Shown here: positions 7,070 to 12,769 of the stretch, in pieces
How positions within the stretch are numbered: position 1 is the first letter of the stretch
How the letters are laid out: each line of letters begins with the position of its first letter
NCBI GenBank assembly: GCA_028705905.1
Contig: JAQWCP010000009.1
Span: 1-19,281, forward strand
Length of the DNA stretch: 19,281 nucleotides
Direction of reading: 5' to 3'
DNA from: Oscillospiraceae bacterium
Lineage (GTDB): Bacteria > Bacillota > Clostridia > Oscillospirales > Oscillospiraceae
The notes under the pieces: generated by a model
Told to the model about the DNA's origin: nothing
The model's input: only the letters and a program-made list of their open reading frames with translations
Database searches by the model: none
Made by a program: the position numbers and the translations under genes

Positions 7070-7435
7070 ATGAAAATAGCGATACCAGTCAATGAACAAA
7101 GCTTGGAATCAAACGTGTGCCCGTCCTTTGGGCGTGCTCCATATTTCCTTTTCTATGATACAGTCACAAAAGAAAGCTATTGCCTTGACAACAGCGCCGT
7201 CGCCAGCCAGGGCGGAGCCGGAATCAGAGCGGCTCAGGTAATAGCAGATCACGGTGTGAAAGCACTGTTGACGCCCCGCTGTGGTGAAAACGCGGAAAAA
7301 GTCTTGCGCAAATCAGAGGTTTTGGCATATAAATCGATACCTGGAACAGTTCAGCAAAACATTGACGCATTGATAGCCGAACAGCTGGTTTTGCTCAGTG
7401 ATTTTCACCCCGGATTTCACGGTCATGGAAAATAA
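7070..7435 (+). CDS. NifX/NifB-C-like dinitrogenase iron-molybdenum cofactor family protein
   Basis: A 121-aa single-domain protein of the family that includes NifX, NafY and the C-terminal domain of NifB, known for binding iron-molybdenum cofactor precursors. It starts MKIAIPVNEQSLESNVCPSFGRAPYFLFYD and shows the usual GIRAAQVIADHGVKALLT block. GGAGG sits 6 nt before this ATG, so longer in-frame extensions upstream are not real. No nitrogenase gene is near, so it more likely handles another Fe-S or metal cluster, as its partners (two Fe-S MinD-type ATPases and Mrp) suggest. A related domain is fused to Mrp at 10849-11205. It overlaps the next gene by 11 nt. Confidence 0.87.
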   Translation: MKIAIPVNEQSLESNVCPSFGRAPYFLFYDTVTKESYCLDNSAVASQGGAGIRAAQVIADHGVKALLTPRCGENAEKVLRKSEVLAYKSIPGTVQQNIDALIAEQLVLLSDFHPGFHGHGK

Positions 7436-8306
7436 GCCCGCAAAAATTGCTGTGCTAAGCGGTAAGGGCGGCACAGGGAAGACACTGGTTTCCGTTAATC
7501 TGGCTGCCGTTGCCGGGAAATCCGTTTATATCGACTGTGACGTTGAAGAGCCTAACGGATACCTGTTTTTCAAACCCCAGGTTACCCGCGAGGAAGATAT
7601 CATGGTGAAAATTCCCGTCATCAACGAAATCCTATGCAACGGCTGCCGCAAGTGCGTTGATTTCTGCAAATTCAACGCACTTGCCCTGATCAAGAACAAA
7701 CCATATGTCTTTGAAGAGGTGTGCCATTCCTGCGGCGGCTGCATGTTGCTCTGCCCGGAAAAAGCAATCAGCGAGAAAGAGAAGCTGATTGGAACAGTTC
7801 AGAAAGGCGTTTCCAACCATGTGACGGTAACTACCGGGATATTGAATACAGGCCAAGCATCCGGAATCCCGATCATAAAAAAGCTTTTGGAAGAAAGCCT
7901 TTCCCATGAAGAGCTTCCCACTTTTATCGACTGCCCCCCAGGGAGCGCCTGCATCGTCATGGAAAGCATCAAGGACGCGGACTATTGCATACTGGTTGCC
8001 GAGCCGACGGTGTTCGGCGTTCATAACCTTAACATGGTATATGATCTGGTCAGGCTGTTTAAAAAGCCGTATGGGGTTGTGCTGAATAAATGCCTCAACG
8101 GCAAAAACCCCGCAGAAAAATTTTGTATGGATAAAAACATTCCCATATTAGGCAAGATCCCCTTTCACACCGAGCTTGGAACGCTGAATTCAGACGCCAA
8201 AATAGCCGCAAGGGAAAGCGAACGGTTTCGGGCGTTGTTTACCTCCTTGCTTGAAACCGTAATGAAGGAGGTGCGACATGAAACAGCTGTTGATTCTGAG
8301 CGGTAA
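7425..8306 (+). CDS. MinD-superfamily P-loop ATPase with inserted 2x[4Fe-4S] ferredoxin domain (first copy)
   Basis: A 293-aa SIMIBI-class ATPase. The deviant Walker A LSGKGGTGKT lies at residues 11-20. A bacterial ferredoxin insert follows with two CxxCxxCxxxC clusters (Cys71/74/77/81 and Cys100/103/106/110), then the nucleotide-binding DCPPGS segment. This matches the COG1149-type MinD/ferredoxin proteins, thought to couple ATP hydrolysis to Fe-S cluster handling; no firm reaction is known to me. The ATG at 7425 is inside the preceding NifX-like gene and has no strong ribosome site, so coupled translation is likely; a GTG at 7398 is the alternative. A sister copy follows at once with a 29-nt overlap. 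Confidence 0.87.
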   Translation: MENKPAKIAVLSGKGGTGKTLVSVNLAAVAGKSVYIDCDVEEPNGYLFFKPQVTREEDIMVKIPVINEILCNGCRKCVDFCKFNALALIKNKPYVFEEVCHSCGGCMLLCPEKAISEKEKLIGTVQKGVSNHVTVTTGILNTGQASGIPIIKKLLEESLSHEELPTFIDCPPGSACIVMESIKDADYCILVAEPTVFGVHNLNMVYDLVRLFKKPYGVVLNKCLNGKNPAEKFCMDKNIPILGKIPFHTELGTLNSDAKIAARESERFRALFTSLLETVMKEVRHETAVDSER

Positions 8307-9165
8307 GGGCGGCACCGGAAAAACAACGATTGCCAGCGCTTTTATCACGCTTTCAATGGCAAAAGCCTATGCCGATTGTGATGTCGACGCACCAAATCTT
8401 CATCTTATCATGGGGCAGAACGTCCAGCCGGAACGAACGGGCTATAACGGGATGCCAAAAGCTGAAATAGATGCAGATCAGTGCATGGAATGCGGACTGT
8501 GTAAAGAAAATTGTCGATTCGATGCCATTTCCCATGAAAACGGCTTTCAGGTTGATCCCTTTGCCTGCGAAGGCTGTGGTGTTTGTGAAGCCGTCTGTCC
8601 TGCGGGTGCGGTTTCTTTAAAGCCTGATGTGGCGGGAGAACTCATGCTATATGCTGACAATAACAAAGTCTTTTCAACCGCACAGTTAAAAATGGGAAGC
8701 GGCACTTCGGGGATGCTTGTAACCGAAGTTAAAAAGCAAATAAACACTCCTGTGAGGCCGGATACCAAGCTGGCTATTATCGATGGTTCGCCGGGCATCG
8801 GCTGTCCCGTCATTGCTTCTCTCAGCGGAGTTGATATGGTCTTGATTGTTGCGGAGCCATCCATTTCGGGAATCAGCGATATGGAGCGCATCATAAAAAC
8901 CGCAGAGACGTTCCAGACAAAAATTGGCGTATGCATCAATAAATATGACACGAACCCGGCAAATGCAGAAAGAATTGAGGAATTCTGTATAGAAAAAGGT
9001 CTTTCATTTACGGGCAAGATCCCATTTGACCCGGACGCGGTAACAGCAACAAACAACGGCCTTGCCATAGTGGATGTTGATTGTCCCTCCGGCTTTGCCG
9101 TAAAAAAAGTCTTCAGCAGCACCATGAAGCTGCTCTTCCAAGAAAGTGAATGTCCTATCGCATGA
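8278..9165 (+). CDS. MinD-superfamily P-loop ATPase with inserted 2x[4Fe-4S] ferredoxin domain (second copy)
   Basis: A 295-aa paralogue of the preceding protein with the same order of parts: Walker A LSGKGGTGKT at residues 8-17, two ferredoxin clusters (Cys69/72/75/79 and Cys97/100/103/107), and a DGSPGIGCP nucleotide-binding segment. AAGGAGGTG lies a few nt before the ATG, a strong ribosome site placed inside the first copy, with which it overlaps by 29 nt. The paired arrangement is typical of these clusters and suggests the two proteins form a heterodimer rather than two homodimers (inference, from the dimeric nature of MinD/ParA-type ATPases). It overlaps the next gene by the ATGA junction. 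Confidence 0.87.
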   Translation: MKQLLILSGKGGTGKTTIASAFITLSMAKAYADCDVDAPNLHLIMGQNVQPERTGYNGMPKAEIDADQCMECGLCKENCRFDAISHENGFQVDPFACEGCGVCEAVCPAGAVSLKPDVAGELMLYADNNKVFSTAQLKMGSGTSGMLVTEVKKQINTPVRPDTKLAIIDGSPGIGCPVIASLSGVDMVLIVAEPSISGISDMERIIKTAETFQTKIGVCINKYDTNPANAERIEEFCIEKGLSFTGKIPFDPDAVTATNNGLAIVDVDCPSGFAVKKVFSSTMKLLFQESECPIA

Positions 9166-9992
9166 TTATAACGGTATTATCAGAAAATTTAACGTCTTCA
9201 GACAAGCTTGGCAGCGAACACGGCCTCAGCCTTTATATTGAAACGGAAACGCACAAGATTCTGTTTGATACCGGCGCAAGCGGCCTTTTTGCCGAAAATG
9301 CCGGGAAGCTGGGCATTGATTTGGCAAAGGTTGATCTGGCCGTGATTTCTCATGGCCACTATGACCACGGCGGTGGATTGAAAACATTCCTCGGCATCAA
9401 TAGCCGGGCCAAGGTCTACCTGCATCAGAGAGCCTTTGAAACACATTATGCGAACAGGGCGGCCGGCGCAAAAGCGTATATTGGGCTGGATGAAACTTTG
9501 CTGTCAAATGATCGGCTTGTGTTCTGTGGTGACCACTTTGCTATTGATGAGGGACTCGAATTATTTTCCGGTGTTAAGGCCAAACAGCTTGTCCCTTCCG
9601 GCAACACGGACTTGTTTGTGAAAGACGGCGATGCTTTCGTTCCGGACGATTTCGCGCATGAACAAAACCTGATTATAAGCGAAAACGGAAAAACTCTGCT
9701 GATCGCTGGATGTGCGCATAACGGAATCATAAATATAATCGATCAATTCAAAATGGAAACAGGTGGCCAACCCGACTATGTCATCGGAGGATTTCATCTT
9801 TACAACCACGGAACGAAACAGAACGAAGCTCCGGACATTGTGGATGACATCGGAAAATTCCTGCTGAAAACCCACGCGCAATATTACACCTGCCACTGTA
9901 CAGGCATTGAATCCTATACCCGTTTGAAAGCTATTATGGGTGAAACCATCCACTATATATCTACCGGAGAGCAAATAGCAATTTACATGTAA
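9162..9992 (+). CDS. Metallo-beta-lactamase-fold hydrolase (COG1237-like)
   Basis: About 276 aa with the metal-binding motif SHGHYDHGGGL (His64, His66, Asp68, His69), preceded by ILFDTGASGLF and followed by later His-containing blocks AGCAHNGIINI and GGFHLYNH. The overall order resembles the COG1237 branch, which includes proteins annotated as methanopterin-related synthases. The substrate is unknown. The chosen ATG overlaps the previous stop (ATGA); an in-frame ATG at 9150 adds four residues. Its place between Fe-S ATPases and Mrp, seen repeatedly in anaerobes by my recollection, suggests a role tied to this cluster, not a general esterase. The fold is certain, the function is not. Confidence 0.85.
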   Translation: MIITVLSENLTSSDKLGSEHGLSLYIETETHKILFDTGASGLFAENAGKLGIDLAKVDLAVISHGHYDHGGGLKTFLGINSRAKVYLHQRAFETHYANRAAGAKAYIGLDETLLSNDRLVFCGDHFAIDEGLELFSGVKAKQLVPSGNTDLFVKDGDAFVPDDFAHEQNLIISENGKTLLIAGCAHNGIINIIDQFKMETGGQPDYVIGGFHLYNHGTKQNEAPDIVDDIGKFLLKTHAQYYTCHCTGIESYTRLKAIMGETIHYISTGEQIAIYM

Positions 9993-10005
9993 GGAGTTCG
10001 AAGCA

Positions 10006-11205
10006 ATGAGTGAAAACTGCAATCAGAGCTGTAGCAGCTGCGGAGAAGACTGCACAGACAGAAAAGAAGCAAAAACCGATTTCAGGGAAAAGCCGCATGA
10101 GCTGAGCGTCATCAAAAAGGTCATCGGCATTGTCAGCGGCAAAGGCGGCGTTGGCAAATCCTCGGTAACCTCCATGCTTGCCGTTACCATGAAACGATTG
10201 GGGTATCACGTGGCGATTCTTGACGCGGACGTTACTGGACCATCCATTCCCAAGGCGTTCGGTATAAAAGAAAAGGCGACAGGCAGTGAATTCGGCATTT
10301 ATCCGCTGAAAAGCAAAACCGGGATTGACATTATGTCCATCAACCTTCTTTTGGCGAACGATACAGATCCCGTTCTTTGGAGAGGCCCAATCCTCGGGAA
10401 TACCGTCAAGCAGTTCTGGACAGATGTTATTTGGGGCGATGTGGACTATATGTTTATCGACATGCCTCCCGGAACCGGAGATGTACCCCTTACCGTTTTC
10501 CAGTCCTTAACCATTGACGGAATTATTATCGTAACCTCCCCACAGGAGCTGGTTTCGATGATCGTTTCAAAAGCAGTTAAGATGGCCGAGATGATGAATA
10601 TTCCGGTTCTCGGCTTGGTTGAAAATATGTCCTATTTCAAATGCCCTGATAACGGTAAGGAATATAAAATATTCGGTGAAAGCCATATGGATGAAATCGC
10701 TGAAAAGCATAACCTTAAGGTTCTTGCCAAGCTCCCTATCGATCCTAGAATTTCAGCTGCCTGTGATACAGGAATGATCGAGTTCTTTGATGGGGATTGG
10801 TTTGACTCTATTGCTCAAAAATTAGAAAAAACGGAGGAAAAAGAAACAATGAGAATTGCAGTTGCAGGGGAAGGTAAAAACGTGACGGAACATTTTGGAC
10901 ATTGTATCAATTTTTTGATTTACGATGTGGAAAACGGCAAAATCATGAATGAAAAATCCATACCCAATCCAGGTCATAAACCAGGCTTTCTACCGAATTT
11001 CCTTGCTGACGGCGGCGTAAATGTCATCATCAGCGGCGGCATGGGCGGTGGCGCGGTTGATATCTTCAATGAACGGAACGTCGAAGTTGTGGTAGGAGCT
11101 TCTGGCGATGCAAAAACAGCAGTTGAGAACTATCTAAAGGGCGAACTCAAAACAACAGGTTCTGTTTGTCATGAGCATCAGCATCATGATACGTGCGGCG
11201 AATAA
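10006..11205 (+). CDS. mrp: Mrp/NBP35-type Fe-S carrier ATPase fused to a NifX-like domain
   Basis: A 399-aa two-domain protein. Residues 1-20 hold a Cys-rich leader (Cys5, Cys9, Cys12, Cys16) like the N-terminal cluster site of NBP35. Residues ~37-275 are an Mrp/ApbC ATPase with deviant Walker A SGKGGVGKSS, ILDADVTGPS, and MPPGTGDVPLT. Such proteins bind and transfer [4Fe-4S] clusters in the cytoplasm. The canonical CPxC pair reads CPDN here (Cys213, Asn216), so one ligand is missing. Residues 282 onward form a NifX-like domain (MRIAVAGEGKNVTEHFGHC) ending in a His/Cys-rich tail (CHEHQHHDTCGE). AAGGAG precedes the ATG. An internal GGAGG and ATG at the domain border may allow the second domain to be made alone. 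Confidence 0.88.
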   Translation: MSENCNQSCSSCGEDCTDRKEAKTDFREKPHELSVIKKVIGIVSGKGGVGKSSVTSMLAVTMKRLGYHVAILDADVTGPSIPKAFGIKEKATGSEFGIYPLKSKTGIDIMSINLLLANDTDPVLWRGPILGNTVKQFWTDVIWGDVDYMFIDMPPGTGDVPLTVFQSLTIDGIIIVTSPQELVSMIVSKAVKMAEMMNIPVLGLVENMSYFKCPDNGKEYKIFGESHMDEIAEKHNLKVLAKLPIDPRISAACDTGMIEFFDGDWFDSIAQKLEKTEEKETMRIAVAGEGKNVTEHFGHCINFLIYDVENGKIMNEKSIPNPGHKPGFLPNFLADGGVNVIISGGMGGGAVDIFNERNVEVVVGASGDAKTAVENYLKGELKTTGSVCHEHQHHDTCGE

Positions 11206-11214
11206 GGTAACGCC

Positions 11215-11301
11215 ATGTCTATTGGACTGTTTACAGATGAAGTGATCGATCATTTTTCCAACCCGCGCAATGCCGGTGAATTGGAAGATGCAAATAAATA
11301 G
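11215..11301 (+). pseudogene. IscU/NifU-type Fe-S scaffold, N-terminal stub
   Basis: A 28-codon frame begins ATGTCTATTGG and encodes MSIGLFTDEVIDHFSNPRNA, then GELEDANK and TAG. The block VIDHFxNPRNxGExEDA is the well-known N-terminus of IscU/NifU scaffold proteins, which normally continue for 100 or more residues with three cluster-binding cysteines. I find no continuation in any frame before the hairpin at 11354, so most of the gene has been lost. It lies 9 nt after the Mrp stop, where a scaffold gene would be expected. A small functional peptide cannot be excluded. Confidence 0.75.
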
Positions 11302-11353
11302 CGGCATTCGTATCCCCGGCTCATTCTTTTCACCTCTTCCTAAGTATACAACA

Positions 11354-11391
11354 AAAGATAGGAGACACGGGTTTTCATGTCTCCTATCTTT
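11354..11391. terminator. Terminator closing the NifX/Mrp cluster
   Basis: A perfect 14-bp stem, AAAGATAGGAGACA against TGTCTCCTATCTTT, encloses a 10-nt loop. Short A and T runs on either side let it act in either direction. It ends the plus-strand cluster just after the scaffold stub. Confidence 0.75.
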
Positions 11392-11569
11392 ATACCATTT
11401 CAGTGAAAACGTACCTGCTTCTAGACCTTTTGTCTCTATACGGTCATGTAATTAGGGGGGGCAATCATAAAGGGGAACCAGGCCGATGCAGAGATGGGAT
11501 TGTAAGGCCAAAATCCTCCCCGGCAAGGGCAATAAAAGCTGGAGGTTTTAAACATCAGCGTTTCGGGTA
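11392..11569. other. Gene-free spacer, nothing recognised
   Basis: No credible start, ribosome site or known protein block is present. It contains a run of six G (near 11455-11461), two GGCC-containing direct AGGCC segments and a CCTCCCC stretch that could pair with the G-run. It may be scar DNA from the event that removed the scaffold gene. Confidence 0.4.
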
Positions 11570-11616
11570 TAAAAAGAGATACGGTAATCAACACAAATGT
11601 ATCAATTACCGTATCT
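11570..11616 (-). terminator. Terminator of the tRNA-Leu/tRNA-fMet unit
   Basis: AGATACGGTAAT and ATTACCGTATCT form a perfect 12-bp stem with a 16-nt loop. On the minus strand the stem is followed by CTTTTTAT. It begins 3 nt after the CCA of the initiator tRNA. Confidence 0.8.
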
Positions 11617-11619
11617 GTT

Positions 11620-11696
<77 letters not shown>

Positions 11697-11705
11697 ATAT
11701 GAAAT

Positions 11706-11793
11706 TGGTGCCGGAGACCGGGCTCGAACCGGTACGGGATATACTCCCACGGGATTTTAAGTCCCGGGCGTCTGCCAGTTCCGCCACTCCGGC
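11706..11793 (-). tRNA. tRNA-Leu (TAA)
   Basis: This 88-nt tRNA has a long variable arm (GTGGGAGTATATCCCGT), as expected for leucine, acceptor GCCGGAG pairing with CTCCGGC, and encoded CCA. The anticodon is TAA in GGGACTTAAAATCCC. Nine bases separate it from tRNA-fMet downstream, so the two are surely co-transcribed. Confidence 0.95.
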
Positions 11794-11813
11794 GCGCTTT
11801 TGATGACTTGTAT

Positions 11814-11842
11814 AGAATAGCACATTCCCCTTGCCCTGTCAA
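11814..11842 (-). promoter_or_regulatory. Promoter of the tRNA-Leu/tRNA-fMet unit
   Basis: On the minus strand TTGACA (-35) and TATTCT (-10) are 17 nt apart, some 20 nt before the tRNA-Leu 5' end. Confidence 0.8.
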
Positions 11843-11882
11843 GAAAAACTTTTTCTCCCCCTGCCCCTTTGCCCTTTCTTTG

Positions 11883-11891
11883 TGATATAAT
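11883..11891 (+). promoter_or_regulatory. Extended -10 promoter of the HD-domain gene
   Basis: TGATATAAT is an extended -10 element (TG-N-TATAAT) with no clear -35 box. Transcription would start near 11898 and include the hairpin and the small leader frame. Confidence 0.5.
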
Positions 11892-11939
11892 GTTGAACTG
11901 GCCGCTTTGGCATACCGCTTAATTCTGGTATGATCCCAT

Positions 11940-11962
11940 CTCCGGCGCATCATCCGCCGGAG
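11940..11962 (+). promoter_or_regulatory. Hairpin masking the ribosome site of the leader peptide
   Basis: CTCCGGC (11940-11946) pairs perfectly with GCCGGAG (11956-11962). The 3' arm contains most of the GGAGG ribosome site used by the small frame starting at 11969. No T-run follows, so it is a translational element and not a terminator. Confidence 0.5.
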
Positions 11963-11968
11963 GTTTAC

Positions 11969-12052
11969 ATGGGCGTTTCTCCCTCTGTTGCATACGGAAT
12001 TGAAGCCCCTTTATTCTCTGATGAATTTTGGAAAGGAGCCTTCCTCTCATGA
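11969..12052 (+). CDS. Possible 27-aa leader peptide coupled to the HD-domain gene
   Basis: A small frame encodes MGVSPSVAYGIEAPLFSDEF and then WKGAFLS before TGA. GGAGG lies about 5 nt before its ATG. Its stop overlaps the start of the next gene as ATGA, the classic coupling arrangement, and the ribosome site of the next gene (AAGGAG) lies within it. I do not recognise the peptide. It may simply be a translated leader that carries ribosomes to the HD gene, or an accidental frame; the matched ribosome site and ATGA overlap make chance less likely. Confidence 0.4.
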   Translation: MGVSPSVAYGIEAPLFSDEFWKGAFLS

Positions 12053-12636
12053 CTACAAAAGAAGAATTCTGTTCGATTTACCGAGAGCAGATTACAAGAC
12101 CAGGCAGCGACGCGTTGCTGGACTATTTGGAACACAAAAGTGACTTTTTCACCGCGCCTGCCTCTGCCAAGTATCATAACGCATTCTCCGGCGGCCTCGC
12201 CGCCCATAGCCTAAATGTTTATCATTGCCTTTTAAACTATTTAGACCGTCCTCGTGTTAAGGACGTTTACAAGCTGGAGTATCCGCCGGAATCCATTGCC
12301 ATTGCGGCTTTGCTCCACGATGTATGCAAAATCAACTGCTACATCCCCGGCACCCGGAATGTAAAAGGGCCAGACGGCAAATGGACTGCTGTCCCTACTT
12401 TTTTCTATGAAGACATGCTTCCTTATGGCCATGGGGAAAAATCTGTCTATATCATCACCGGCTTCCTGCGCCTCACGCGGGACGAGGCATTTGCCATCCG
12501 CTGGCACATGGGCTTTTCCGGCACAGAAGACACCCGTACCATTGGCCGTGCCCTGTCCCAATATCCGCTTGCCTTTGCTCTTTCCACCGCCGACATGGAA
12601 GCGTCCTATTTTTTAGAGCAAACGCCCTCCAATTGA
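12049..12636 (+). CDS. HD-domain protein (putative phosphohydrolase)
   Basis: A 195-aa cytoplasmic protein with an HD-type metal-binding core: His53 in GGLAAHSLNVYHC, His90-Asp91 in AALLHDVCKINCY, and a later Asp in ALSTADMEASYF. It lacks the extra domains of RelA or large HD-GYP proteins. HD proteins cleave phosphate esters of nucleotides or related molecules; the substrate here is unknown, and the region between the motifs (GKWTAVPTFFYEDMLPYGHG) gives no clue I can read. AAGGAG precedes the ATG at 10 nt. It precedes secA in the same direction, but a separate secA promoter is likely. Confidence 0.75.
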   Translation: MTTKEEFCSIYREQITRPGSDALLDYLEHKSDFFTAPASAKYHNAFSGGLAAHSLNVYHCLLNYLDRPRVKDVYKLEYPPESIAIAALLHDVCKINCYIPGTRNVKGPDGKWTAVPTFFYEDMLPYGHGEKSVYIITGFLRLTRDEAFAIRWHMGFSGTEDTRTIGRALSQYPLAFALSTADMEASYFLEQTPSN

Positions 12637-12706
12637 CACACAATCACTTGTTACAAAAAATTCACAATCGAATCTGCAAACTCTTCTTTTTTCTCCTCTT
12701 TGTTTG

Positions 12707-12715
12707 TGCTATACT
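12707..12715 (+). promoter_or_regulatory. Extended -10 promoter of secA
   Basis: TGCTATACT (TG-N-TATACT) lies in the 120-nt gap after the HD gene, with a T-rich stretch in place of a -35 box. It is the best promoter-like site before secA, though a TTGACA at the HD stop codon is also visible without a good partner. Confidence 0.45.
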
Positions 12716-12769
12716 GATAGGATGTATAAAAAGAAACTATAAAAGAAACCATGAAAGGTGTTTAATGAT

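Noticed and set aside
7070..11205. Nitrogen fixation cluster
   Set aside because: NifX-like domains occur, but no nifH, nifD, nifK, nifE, nifN or nifB-like gene is present; these domains are common in non-fixing anaerobes.
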